Assembly (NCBI GenBank): GCA_022511505.1
Contig: JAFLTK010000146.1
Location: forward strand, 1-23,625
Origin: Muribaculaceae bacterium
Lineage (GTDB): Bacteria > Bacteroidota > Bacteroidia > Bacteroidales > Muribaculaceae
Reading direction: 5' to 3'
DNA: 23,625 bases
Both the position numbers and the translations under genes were made by a program. Positions within the stretch are counted from its first letter, which is position 1. Each line of letters begins with the position of its first letter. Shown here in pieces: positions 13,835-21,992 of this stretch. Under the pieces are notes generated by a model. That model searched no databases. It was given only the letters and a program-made list of their open reading frames with translations, and was not told the DNA's origin.

Positions 13835-15166
13835 TTACTCCACGATTAGCGGGCGGGCATCGGGGGCGTCGGTCGTGACCGTCAAGCCCTCGATGGTGAC
13901 GTTCTCGGTGTGGTTCAGCCAGAAGCCGCGTGCCGGCAGGTTGCCCCACATCGTCGCCTCGGGATATTCGGCGATTTTCTCGTCGTCGGGCACCGGCGTG
14001 ACGCCAACGCCCCCGGCGTGGTGGATGGCAATGTTGCGCAGCGTGACGTTTCTGACCGGGTGTCCCTCGATGCCGGTGATTGAGCAGCCGATGGGGCCCG
14101 CGTTGTTGACGATGACGTCGTGGATGGTGACCCCGTCGATTGTGCCCACGCCCTCAACGGGTATTCCCTCGGCGTAGGGCCGTGCGCGATTGCCCAGGCG
14201 AATGAAGATGGGCGACTCGGTCCCGCTGACAGTAATGTCGGCTATATCAACGGCTTGCATCACACCGCCGTCCACAATTTCCAGCGAGATGGCCGACGAC
14301 CCTATCGGGCGCCCGAAAAAGAGCGACGACTGGTCGGCCGACGGCTTGACGGTGATGCCGCGGATAACGATGTTGCGGAAACCGCCGTTGGTCTCGGTGC
14401 CGAGTTTGATGGCGTTGCAGTGGGACGAGACAACACAGTTGGAGATGACGATGTTTTCACAGAGGCGCGGCGATGTGCTTTTGAGCGTGATGCCGTCGTC
14501 GTCGCTGTCGGCAATCAGCCCGGCGACAACCACATCATGACACCCGTCGAGGTCGAGCGCGTCGTTGTTGTAGTTGTTGCGGTTAAAGATAGTCAAATCG
14601 GTGATTCTCAGGCGGTCACACGCCAGGTAGTGTTGCATCCAGCACCCTGAGTTGCGCAGGGTGACGCCGCTGACAGTGATGTCTCGCGAGTTGATGAAGC
14701 GCAACAAGTGGGGGCGGGTCATCCCCTCGTCGTTCCACGACAGTTTCGGGAATCCGCGACCGCGGCCGTCGATAGTGCCGCGGCCCGTAATCGCCACGTT
14801 ATCAACGTTGTCGGCATAGATAAGTTGAATTGTCGGCACGTGGGTGCGCAGCGAAAGATAGTCGGTCGACACGGGCGTATAGTCGGCAATATCGGTACTG
14901 CCCAACAGCGTTGCCCCCTGCTCGAGGTGCAACTCCACGCCGCTTTTGAGGAAAATGCTCCCCGTCACCCATTGGCCGGGCGGCACCGTCACGCGGCCGC
15001 CGCCGGCCGCCGCCGCCGCGTCGATGGCACCCTGAATCGCCGCCGTCGACAGCACCGTCGTGTCGGCCCGTGCGCCATAGTCTATTATATTATATGTGGT
15101 GGCGGCCGCCGGGAGGGTCAGCGCCGCAATCATCGCCGCCATAATCGATAAAACAAAATTTCTCAT
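13835..15166 (-). CDS. Secreted GH28 family polygalacturonase/rhamnogalacturonase-like enzyme
   Basis: Inverting hydrolase of pectic polymers with a right-handed parallel beta-helix. The 443-aa protein has a signal peptide (residues 1-22, cleaved near PAAA-T) and the pectate-lyase-3-like opening YNIIDYGARAD. GH28 active-site pieces are present but divergent: NND (200-202) in place of NTD, SDDDG (221-225) supplying the acid/base Asp pair, SSHCNAIKLG (247-256) where GHG is usual, with His249 and Lys254 near the classical His and RIK positions. This variant is what I recall from Bacteroidota GH28 rhamnogalacturonan or exo-acting enzymes. With the neighbouring GH88/GH105 gene it points to pectin fragment use. 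No SusC/SusD pair or regulator is nearby. Confidence 0.88.
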   Translation of the reverse strand: MRNFVLSIMAAMIAALTLPAAATTYNIIDYGARADTTVLSTAAIQGAIDAAAAAGGGRVTVPPGQWVTGSIFLKSGVELHLEQGATLLGSTDIADYTPVSTDYLSLRTHVPTIQLIYADNVDNVAITGRGTIDGRGRGFPKLSWNDEGMTRPHLLRFINSRDITVSGVTLRNSGCWMQHYLACDRLRITDLTIFNRNNYNNDALDLDGCHDVVVAGLIADSDDDGITLKSTSPRLCENIVISNCVVSSHCNAIKLGTETNGGFRNIVIRGITVKPSADQSSLFFGRPIGSSAISLEIVDGGVMQAVDIADITVSGTESPIFIRLGNRARPYAEGIPVEGVGTIDGVTIHDVIVNNAGPIGCSITGIEGHPVRNVTLRNIAIHHAGGVGVTPVPDDEKIAEYPEATMWGNLPARGFWLNHTENVTIEGLTVTTDAPDARPLIVE

Positions 15167-15195
15167 AAATCTTCACGTTTTTCATGGTTATTCCG

Positions 15196-15226
15196 CAAAG
15201 ATAACAAAAATCCCCCAACCGAGCAA
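15196..15226 (-). promoter_or_regulatory. Promoter of the GH28 gene
   Basis: On the minus strand TTG (15224-15226) and TATCTTTG (15196-15203) are 20 bp apart, 29 nt upstream of the start codon. Confidence 0.7.
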
Positions 15227-15235
15227 CCTTTGCTA

Positions 15236-15310
15236 GTGACGAGGAAAACATGCTCACCGCATTTCGCCTTTCGGGTCCTGACCGGCCAAGGGGGTGAAAA
15301 ATCAAGGGCG
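15236..15310. repeat. Probable decayed REP copy
   Basis: GTGACGAGGA at 15236 is followed by TTTCGCCTTTCGGG at 15262 and AAAAATCAA at 15297, echoing, with many differences, the TTTCGCCCTTCGGG...AAAAATCAA arm of the RAYT-linked REP pairs. The second arm is not recognisable. The remainder of the 15167-15484 gap holds the two divergent promoters and no gene. Confidence 0.45.
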
Positions 15311-15416
15311 AGAATGGACGAAGATGGCTCCGTCGGGGTTTGGTCGAGGTGGTGGTCCTCCTCGCCGCGACACGCCGCGACATAAAGTCTCCCCTATTGC
15401 ATTTTGGAGAAAATTA

Positions 15417-15446
15417 TTGTCAATTGGAAAAGAATTGCTACCTTTG
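15417..15446 (+). promoter_or_regulatory. Promoter of the alpha-amylase gene
   Basis: TTG at 15417-15419 and TACCTTTG at 15439-15446 are 19 bp apart; the leader to the ATG at 15485 would be about 30 nt. Confidence 0.75.
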
Positions 15447-15484
15447 GTGCAGAGATTATATCAACCATTTGAATACAAGAAAAG

Positions 15485-16915
15485 ATGAAGAAATTGATGA
15501 TTGTGGCAGCGGCAACGCTGCTCGCCGCAGGGGCTGCGGTCGCCGGGCGTCATACCCGCAACAATGTCGGTGCGACCGATACCGACGTGATTCTCCACGC
15601 CTGGTCGTGGTCGTTTGACACTATTGCCGCCAACATGAAACAGATTGCCGATGCCGGCTATACCTACGTGCAGACCTCGCCGGCCAACACGTGTATCGTT
15701 GCTGAAGGGGGCGAGAAGGCCTTAATGAGCGCCGAGGGCGACAGCGTTCGCGGCAAGTGGTACTACTATTATCAGCCAACCGACTGGAAAATAGGCAATT
15801 ACCTGCTCGGCTCGCGTGAGTCGTTTAAAGCCATGGCCGACAGCGCCCGCAAGTATGGCGTGCGCGTAATCGTCGACGTTCTGCCCAACCATACGGCTAT
15901 TGACACGTCGGCAATTCGTCCCGACCTTGATGCGGCCGTCGGCGGTCGCCGGAACCTGTTCCACGCCAACGGTTTCACCCCCATTACCGACTATAACGAC
16001 CGCCTGCAGTGCACAACCGGCGAAATGGGCGGCCTACCCGACGTCAACACCGAGAATCCCGATTTCCAGTACTATTACATGCAGTATGTCAATGACTTAA
16101 TCAACCTCGGCGCACGCGGTTTCCGCTATGACACGGCCAAACACATTGGCCTCCCCAGCGACCCCCTCGACCCTAAGGCCAAGCGCAACAACTTCTGGGA
16201 AATCTTTGCCGCCGCGCGCGAGAGCGCTAACGGCCTGTCGATGCTGATGCCCGACAGCCTGTATATATATGGAGAAGTACTCCAAGACCGCAACGTCAAG
16301 GAGGGCGAGTATGCCGAGTATATGGATGTTACGGCCAGCAACTATGGTCACGAGTTGCGCCACGCCCTTGAACAGGGGCATGCCGACGCCGCGACGCTGA
16401 CCTCGTGGCACCACACGGCACCCGGCAACCGCCTTGTAACCTGGGTCGAGAGCCATGACACCTATGCCAACGAGCACGAGAGCGCCGGCCTGACCGACGA
16501 CCAAATCCGCATGGGTTGGGTGCTCCTCGCTGCCCGCGATGCCGGTGTACCGCTGTTCTTCAGCCGTCCTGCCGGCAGCACCCGCCAAAATTATTGGGGC
16601 AACAATCGCGTCGGCCCGCGTGGCAACGACGAGTTCTTCCATCCCGAGGTCGTCGCCGCCAATCGCTTCCGCGTTGCCATGAACGGCGAGCATGAAACCA
16701 TATCGACCAACCCCGGCGGCGAGGTCGTCATGGTGGCTCGAGGAAACAAAGGTGCCGCCCTGATCAACATCTCACAGCGTGACCAAAAAATATCCATGCC
16801 CACCGCCCTACCCGACGGCACCTATATCGACGCTGTCCACTCAACCACCTTTAAGGTCAAGGGTGGCACTCTGACCGGACGCCTCGCCCCACTGACCTCC
16901 TACCTCCTCTACTAA
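15485..16915 (+). CDS. Secreted alpha-amylase, GH13 (AmyE-like, GH13_28 type)
   Basis: Hydrolyses alpha-1,4 links in starch or maltodextrins. The 476-aa protein has a signal peptide (about residues 1-20) and the GH13 (beta/alpha)8 barrel. Conserved regions: VDVLPNH (I), GFRYDTAKH with nucleophile Asp216 (II), YGEVLQ with acid/base Glu264 (III) and WVESHDTYAN with Asp325 (IV). The stretches around YMDVTASNYGH, WVESHDTYAN and PLFFSRP closely match, as remembered, Bacillus subtilis AmyE, the type member of GH13_28, rather than the SusG-type amylases usual in Bacteroidota. The protein ends with a C domain (LPDGTY, LTGRLAPLTSYLLY) and has no starch-binding module. It has its own promoter and terminator and stands alone, without SusC/SusD or sus regulators, which hints at lateral gain. 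Confidence 0.95.
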   Translation: MKKLMIVAAATLLAAGAAVAGRHTRNNVGATDTDVILHAWSWSFDTIAANMKQIADAGYTYVQTSPANTCIVAEGGEKALMSAEGDSVRGKWYYYYQPTDWKIGNYLLGSRESFKAMADSARKYGVRVIVDVLPNHTAIDTSAIRPDLDAAVGGRRNLFHANGFTPITDYNDRLQCTTGEMGGLPDVNTENPDFQYYYMQYVNDLINLGARGFRYDTAKHIGLPSDPLDPKAKRNNFWEIFAAARESANGLSMLMPDSLYIYGEVLQDRNVKEGEYAEYMDVTASNYGHELRHALEQGHADAATLTSWHHTAPGNRLVTWVESHDTYANEHESAGLTDDQIRMGWVLLAARDAGVPLFFSRPAGSTRQNYWGNNRVGPRGNDEFFHPEVVAANRFRVAMNGEHETISTNPGGEVVMVARGNKGAALINISQRDQKISMPTALPDGTYIDAVHSTTFKVKGGTLTGRLAPLTSYLLY

Positions 16916-16938
16916 AGTCAGCTATCCTCCCCCACTCG

Positions 16939-16998
16939 GCGATTTGTCTTGATTAATCACGGCTTTAACGCGATTAATCGAGATAAATCGCGTTTTTT
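16939..16998 (+). terminator. Rho-independent terminator after the amylase gene
   Basis: A 20-bp stem, GCGATTTGTCTTGATTAATC pairing with 16972-16991 with two near-wobble differences, is followed by six T. The rest of the 16916-17253 gap holds a TAACTTTT (17104-17111) that could be a weak -7 box and the TTG/CAA sequence listed next. Confidence 0.8.
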
Positions 16999-17130
16999 AT
17001 CGTGCAACACCGCGGTCGGCTTGCAGGCGGTTTCGTGTCGGGGATGATTTTTTTACCGGGGAGATTAAACCTTTTGGGGGGATGGATGTCAAAGTGATTG
17101 TGTTAACTTTTTTCATGTTGTAAATGTCTA

Positions 17131-17238
17131 TATTGTTGTTCTTGTTTTCATTGTTGTTATTGCTGTTGTTGAGACAGCCTCAAAAACACCAACAACATCA
17201 AAAACATCAACGACAATAACAACTTCAACAACACTAAA
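17131..17238. repeat. TTG-rich/CAA-rich low-complexity inverted repeat, 5' flank of barrel gene
   Basis: A T/G half (17131-17170, TTGTTGTT themes) is followed by an A/C half (17181-17238, CAACAACA themes). They can fold: GTTGTTATTG at 17153-17162 is the exact complement of CAATAACAAC at 17214-17223, with TTGAG-ACAGC-CTCAA at the tip. It would make a long leader hairpin directly upstream of the start codon at 17254. A similar block follows the gene. Confidence 0.7.
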
Positions 17239-17253
17239 TACAACCAATCACTT

Positions 17254-20055
17254 ATGCAATCTTTTCTCAAAAGGGTTTTTCTCTCTGTCACCCTTCTCCT
17301 GCTTGCTGTTGCCGGCGCCAAGGCGGCGAATGTCAGCGGCACAGTTGTAGACCCGGATGGCGAGCCGCTGATTGAAGCGTCGACTCGCTTGCTTCGTGCG
17401 GCCGACTCGACGTTTGTTGCCGGCACGACCTCCAACACTTCCGGGCGTTTCCGTTTTCAAAATGTTAAGAGCGGCCGATACATAGTCGAGGTGACTTATA
17501 TCGGTTACGTGACGGCCTATCGTGATGTCAACGTCGCCTCGAGCAACGTCAGGCTCGAACCGATTAAGATGAGCGAAAACTCGACGCTGCTCAAGGAAGT
17601 CAGCGTCGTTGGTATCGCAACGCCGGTCAAGGTGATGGATGACACAATCGAGTATAACTCGGGTGCCTACAAGACGCCGCCAAACGCCGTAGTCGAAGAC
17701 CTGCTCAAGCGCCTGCCGGGCGTGGAGGTTGGCAGCGACGGCAAAATCACTGTCAACGGCAAGGATGTGTCAAAGATTTTGCTCGACGGCAAGGAGTTTT
17801 TCAGTGACGACCCGACGGTGGCGTCGCGCAACCTGCCGGTCGACATCGTTGACCGCATTCAGGTTGTGGACCGCAAGAGTGACCTGGCACGTCTGACCGG
17901 CGTTGACGACGGCGAGGATGAGACGGTCATCAACCTGTCCATCAAACCGGGCATGAAAAACGGTTGGATTGGCACGGTCGAGGGCGGATATGGCACCGAC
18001 GACCGCTATAAGGGCAATTTCATGGTTAACCGCTTTCACAACGACAACCAATTTACGTTCCTAGGCAACATCAACAATATAAACCAATTGGGCTTTGGCG
18101 ACGGCGGCAACCGTTTCCGTCGATTTGGCGGTAACAACGGTATCACGACGTCGAGGGCACTTGGCATGAACTTCAACGTTGGCAACGGCGAGATATTCCG
18201 CGTTGGCGGTAACTTGCTATATAGCAACACCGACCGTAGCGTCATCACTCGCCAGGAGCGCCAATATCTGTATGCCGACTCAACCTCGTTTGCTTCATCG
18301 GGCAAGCGCTCGCTCGACCGCGGCCACAATGTGCGCGCCGACTTCCGCATGATTTGGAAGCCCGACTCGTTTAACACCCTTGAGATACGCCCCAACGTGT
18401 CGTTGAACTACAACCGCTCGACTTCGGCCGACTCGACGATAACCCGGGCCGGCGACCCAAGCCGCACTCTCGTCAACCGCTCGACCAACGACATCTCGTC
18501 ACGCGGCTCGTCGGTAGAATTTGGCCTGCGTGCCATCTATAACCACAGTTTCAAGCAGCGTCGCGGCCGCAGTTTCTCGGTCATGGCCAACTATAACTAC
18601 TCCAACAAGCGCGAGAAAGAATATGCCTACTCGCTGAACCGCTTCTTCCTGTTAAACGACTCGATTGACGTTTATGACCAGTTTAGCAACGACCACACGT
18701 GGAGCAACACCGTCAGCGGTCGCGTTTCGTGGACCGAGCCCCTTGGCGACGTTACCAAAGGCAACTTCTTGACATTCAGCTACAACGCACGCTATCGCTG
18801 GAACGATGCCGACAAGTTGACCTACGACTATCCCGTTGCTTGGCCTCCGGGAGCCGAAGAGCCTTTGCGCGACCACGGCGTTGACCCCATCCTGAACGAC
18901 TCGCTCTCCAACCAGTTCCGCAACAACTATTTCAACCAAGATTTCCGCGTTGGTTACAAGCATGTTTCTAAGAAGAGCACGCTCGACGTTGGTATCTCGC
19001 TCGTGCCCCAAATGTCAAAGAGCATCGACCTGATTGACTCAAACCGCAACATCGACACGCGCTGGGTCTGGAACTTCGCCCCGTTCTTGAACTACAAGTA
19101 TCGCATGGGCAAGCAGCGCTCGCTCGACGTGCGCTATCGCGGACGCGCCAGCCAGCCCTCAATCACCCAGCTGCAGCCCGTCCCTGACTGCTCTAACCCG
19201 ATGAACATCATCTATGGTAATCCCGACCTGGCACCGTCGTTCACCCACAACCTCCAGGTCCGTTTCCAAGACTTCAATCAGGACGCTCAGCGCTCGATTA
19301 TGGCAATGGGATTCTTCACCATGGAGCAGAACTCGATCGTGTCGCGCACCGTTTCCGACGCCCTGACATCGGCCAAAGAAACCTACTATACCAACGTCAA
19401 CGGCGTCTGGAGCGCACGCATGGGCGCGATGTTCTCCCAGCCGTTCACCAACCGCCACTGGACGTTTAACAACAACCTGTGGTTCAGCGGCAACCGCAAC
19501 GTTGGCTTCAACAACGGCGACCGCAACGCCTCGATCAACGCCCGCATCGCCGAGAGCTTCTCGATTGCATGGCGCCCCGAATACTTTGAGTTTGAACTTC
19601 GCCCCTACTACAACCTGCAGATTACCCACAACTCGCTGCCCAAGTTAAACGACCAAAGCGTTCACACCTACGGCGGCCGCTTCAACGGCACATACACCGC
19701 GCCGTTTGGCCTCAGCGTCAGCACCGACCTCAGTTATGCGTCGACCTCCGGTTACTCGGCCGGCTATAACACCAACCAGTGGATGTGGAACGCTCAGGTT
19801 AGTTACCAGTTCCTCAAGGGCAAAGCCGCCACGATAGCCTTGCGCGTCTATGACCTGTTGCAACAGCAGCAGAACATCATGCGCAACGTCACCGCCCAGT
19901 ATATCGACGACACCGAGTACAACTCGCTGACACGCTACTTTATGGTGACGTTTACCTACCGATTTAACACCCTCGGCAACGGCCAGCAAGCCACCATGGG
20001 CGAAGGCGCCTTTGGTGGAGGTCGCGGCCCCGGCGGCGGACGTCCCCCGCGATAA
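17254..20055 (+). CDS. Outer-membrane beta-barrel protein, TonB-dependent-receptor-like
   Basis: A 933-aa outer-membrane protein. Order of parts: signal peptide (1-24, ending AKA), a carboxypeptidase-regulatory-like beta-sandwich at about 26-110 (VSGTVVDPDGEPLIEAS ... YIGYVTAYRDV), a plug-like region at about 112-225 (LLKEVSVVGI, VVEDLLKRLPGVEVGSDGKI, VNRIQV-type phrases), then a long barrel rich in aromatic and Asn/Asp residues, as in the Pfam family OMP_b-brl_3. The C-terminus is a Gly/Arg/Pro tail (GGGRGPGGGRPPR) after the last barrel strand, common among Bacteroidota members of this group. No SusD-like partner is next to it, so a glycan receptor role is not supported; the ligand is unknown. 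It is monocistronic, with terminator hairpins on both sides. Confidence 0.9.
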   Translation: MQSFLKRVFLSVTLLLLAVAGAKAANVSGTVVDPDGEPLIEASTRLLRAADSTFVAGTTSNTSGRFRFQNVKSGRYIVEVTYIGYVTAYRDVNVASSNVRLEPIKMSENSTLLKEVSVVGIATPVKVMDDTIEYNSGAYKTPPNAVVEDLLKRLPGVEVGSDGKITVNGKDVSKILLDGKEFFSDDPTVASRNLPVDIVDRIQVVDRKSDLARLTGVDDGEDETVINLSIKPGMKNGWIGTVEGGYGTDDRYKGNFMVNRFHNDNQFTFLGNINNINQLGFGDGGNRFRRFGGNNGITTSRALGMNFNVGNGEIFRVGGNLLYSNTDRSVITRQERQYLYADSTSFASSGKRSLDRGHNVRADFRMIWKPDSFNTLEIRPNVSLNYNRSTSADSTITRAGDPSRTLVNRSTNDISSRGSSVEFGLRAIYNHSFKQRRGRSFSVMANYNYSNKREKEYAYSLNRFFLLNDSIDVYDQFSNDHTWSNTVSGRVSWTEPLGDVTKGNFLTFSYNARYRWNDADKLTYDYPVAWPPGAEEPLRDHGVDPILNDSLSNQFRNNYFNQDFRVGYKHVSKKSTLDVGISLVPQMSKSIDLIDSNRNIDTRWVWNFAPFLNYKYRMGKQRSLDVRYRGRASQPSITQLQPVPDCSNPMNIIYGNPDLAPSFTHNLQVRFQDFNQDAQRSIMAMGFFTMEQNSIVSRTVSDALTSAKETYYTNVNGVWSARMGAMFSQPFTNRHWTFNNNLWFSGNRNVGFNNGDRNASINARIAESFSIAWRPEYFEFELRPYYNLQITHNSLPKLNDQSVHTYGGRFNGTYTAPFGLSVSTDLSYASTSGYSAGYNTNQWMWNAQVSYQFLKGKAATIALRVYDLLQQQQNIMRNVTAQYIDDTEYNSLTRYFMVTFTYRFNTLGNGQQATMGEGAFGGGRGPGGGRPPR

Positions 20056-20058
20056 TCC

Positions 20059-20165
20059 GGTTGTTGTTACTGTTTTTGTTGTTGTTATTGTTGTTACTGT
20101 TGTTATTGATTTTATTGTTTTTACTGATTCAACACCGACAACAATACCAACAATACCACCGACAA
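20059..20165. repeat. TTG-rich/CAA-rich low-complexity block, 3' flank of barrel gene
   Basis: A T/G half of TTGTTGTTAYTG-like units (20059-20128) and an A/C half of CAACAATACC-like units (20130-20163) repeat the theme seen just before the gene. Pairing between the halves is imperfect. Confidence 0.65.
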
Positions 20166-20194
20166 GGCATCTCGTTTTACTCTTAATATGCCGA

Positions 20195-20240
20195 CCGGGC
20201 GGTCAGGGTCACATCGACCCCACCGCCCGGCCCGGTTTTT
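20195..20240 (+). terminator. Rho-independent terminator after the barrel gene
   Basis: CCGGGCGGT and ACCGCCCGG form a 9-bp stem, continued inward by GGGTC/GACCC, followed by CCCGG and five T. Confidence 0.85.
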
Positions 20241-20304
20241 ATAAGCCCCGCCCTAATTTTTTAGACACCCTATGGGAACAACATATCAAAATTTGAAATT
20301 ACCA

Positions 20305-20408
20305 AATTTGGCGCGAATTTACTTCCTAATTTGGCGCGAATTTACTTCCTAATTTGGCGCGATTTTACTTCCTAATTTGGCGCGAATTTACTTCCCAATT
20401 TGGCGCGA
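20305..20408. repeat. 23-bp tandem repeat array (iteron-like), five copies
   Basis: Units begin at 20305, 20328, 20351, 20374 and 20397, exactly 23 bp apart; the last is cut to 12 bp. Each unit is AATTTGGCGCG followed by AATTTACTTCCT, with single-base changes in the third and fourth. The AATT-y-GGCGC-r-AATT part is an imperfect palindrome. No spacers, so it is not CRISPR. Between it and rsmH the DNA is strongly AT-rich (20525-20690) and holds TGTTGATAA at about 20595, one base from a DnaA box complement. Confidence 0.85.
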
Positions 20409-20638
20409 GAGAAAGGCAGAAAGGCTTAAAATGCTTGAATGGTTACTAACGAGGCAAACGCTATAAAACGGGAGTGACGCGGAAAAAGACGGGAAGAAGA
20501 CTGGAAAGCTGGAAGACGGGACGGTTTACGTTTACAAATGAAAATATTGGGATAAAATTTATTTTGCCTGATAATCAGGCTGATAGTTATAGTGTTGATA
20601 ACTTTTTGTTAATTACATTTAAAAAATAGTGTTTGATA

Positions 20639-20671
20639 TTGTAAACATTTCGCAAAAATATTGTACCTTTA
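20639..20671 (+). promoter_or_regulatory. Promoter of the rsmH-ftsL-ftsI cluster
   Basis: TTG at 20639-20641 and TACCTTTA at 20664-20671, 22 bp apart, loosely fit the Bacteroidota -33/-7 pattern, 33 nt upstream of the rsmH start. The box lacks the final G of TAnnTTTG. Confidence 0.5.
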
Positions 20672-20704
20672 CGCTCAAATTTAAACACCCCGCTCTCCAC
20701 GCTC

Positions 20705-21613
20705 ATGACACAGGCAACTTATCACATTCCCGCTCTCCTTGCCGAGACCCTCGAGGCGCTTGATATCCGCCCCGACGGTACATACGTCGACGCCACCTAC
20801 GGCGGTGGCGGTCACTCGCGTGCCATCCTCGACCGTCTTGCCGGGGAGGGACGTCTGCTTGGTTTTGACCAGGACGAGGAGGCGGTAGAACGCGCCGTTG
20901 TCGACCCGCGCTTCACGATTGTCCACGGAAACTTCCGTTTCTTGAGCAACTTTTTGCGCTACTATCGCGTCGACGGCGTTGATGGTATTTTGGCCGACCT
21001 CGGGGTGTCGTTCCACCACTTTGATGACCCGGAGCGGGGTTTCTCGTTCCGCTGGGAGGGTGCTCTGGACATGAGGATGAACCGCCGCGCTCCGCGCTCG
21101 GCCGCGTGGCTGCTTGCCAACAGCGACGCCGCGCGTCTTGCGTCAATCTTCAAGACCTACGGCGAGTTGCCTCAAGCGCGCCGCTTGGCCGATGCTATCG
21201 TGCGAGCTCGCGCGACGGCGCCGGTCGAAACTGTCGAGCGCTTGCTGGAAATTGCACGCCCCCTGATCAACCCGCGTCAGGAGAAGAAAGAGCTTGCCCA
21301 ACTGTTTCAGGCCCTGCGCATTGAGGTCAACGACGAGACCGGCGCCCTGCGTCAACTGCTGGAGCAGGCACTCAAGACGCTCAAGCCCGGCGGACGTCTG
21401 GCCATCATCACCTACCACTCCATCGAGGACCGCATGGTTAAAAATTTCATGAAAACCGGCAACCTCGAGGGGACGGTCGACAAGGATTTCTTTGGACGCT
21501 CGCTCGCGCCGATGAAACTGCTTACGTCGCGTCCCGTTGTCGCCTCAGAGGCCGAAGTGGCAGCCAACCCGCGCTCACGCAGCGCCAAACTGCGTGTAGC
21601 CGTCAAACTTTAA
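20705..21613 (+). CDS. rsmH: 16S rRNA (cytosine(1402)-N(4))-methyltransferase RsmH
   Basis: Methylates N4 of C1402 in the ribosomal P site using S-adenosylmethionine. The 302-aa length is standard. Signatures: the opening YHIPALLAETLEAL, SAM-binding motif I at residues 28-38 (VDATYGGGGHS), DLGVSFHHFDDPERGFSF, the helical insertion domain, EVNDETGALRQLLE and the C-terminal ITYHSIEDRMVK. It is the first gene of the division and cell-wall cluster; ftsL starts 19 nt later. The mraZ gene that commonly precedes it is absent: 650 bp of gene-free DNA lies upstream. Confidence 0.98.
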   Translation: MTQATYHIPALLAETLEALDIRPDGTYVDATYGGGGHSRAILDRLAGEGRLLGFDQDEEAVERAVVDPRFTIVHGNFRFLSNFLRYYRVDGVDGILADLGVSFHHFDDPERGFSFRWEGALDMRMNRRAPRSAAWLLANSDAARLASIFKTYGELPQARRLADAIVRARATAPVETVERLLEIARPLINPRQEKKELAQLFQALRIEVNDETGALRQLLEQALKTLKPGGRLAIITYHSIEDRMVKNFMKTGNLEGTVDKDFFGRSLAPMKLLTSRPVVASEAEVAANPRSRSAKLRVAVKL

Positions 21614-21632
21614 CCAATTAACAACCAATACG

Positions 21633-21992
21633 ATGAGTAAACGTCAGTCAAATCAGGCCAACAGCCATCCCAAGCAGCAATCGCTCTTTGGGCGCATCGC
21701 TCGCGGTCAGATAATCTCGGCCGAGTTGTTCTCGCGCTACTGGTATGTCATCTTGCTGGTTATTTCGCTCGCCTTGCTAAGCATCACGACAAAATATGAG
21801 TGCCAGACAAAAATGGAAGAAATCCGCCGTCTTGAGGACGATCTGGAGATTGTCAAGACCGAGCGCATCCGCGCCAAGAGTCTTTATATGAGTCGCACTC
21901 GCGAGTCGGCCATGAATGAACTTGTCGACTCACTCCATCTCGAACTGAATGTACAAGATAAACCACCTTATAAAATCTCTTCCCGCAAATGA
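21633..21992 (+). CDS. ftsL: FtsL-like cell division protein
   Basis: Small bitopic divisome protein. The 119-aa product has a basic cytoplasmic N-terminus (about 36 residues), one transmembrane helix at about 37-54 (YWYVILLVISLALLSI) and a periplasmic part predicted as coiled coil (MEEIRRLEDDLEIVKTERIRAKS). Sequence identity in this family is very low, so the call rests on this layout and on position between rsmH and ftsI. The stop overlaps the ftsI start by 4 nt (ATGA), indicating translational coupling. Confidence 0.88.
   Translation: MSKRQSNQANSHPKQQSLFGRIARGQIISAELFSRYWYVILLVISLALLSITTKYECQTKMEEIRRLEDDLEIVKTERIRAKSLYMSRTRESAMNELVDSLHLELNVQDKPPYKISSRK

Noticed and set aside
15340..15618. 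92-codon frame running into the amylase 5' end
   Set aside because: It overlaps the amylase promoter and start in another frame and lacks any recognisable motif.
20305..20408. Tandem repeats as a CRISPR array
   Set aside because: The units are contiguous at a 23-bp period with no unique spacers, and no cas gene is near.
20590..20604. DnaA box and chromosome origin upstream of rsmH
   Set aside because: Only one near-match (TGTTGATAA) was found, without a cluster of boxes or a dnaA gene, so an origin is not supported.
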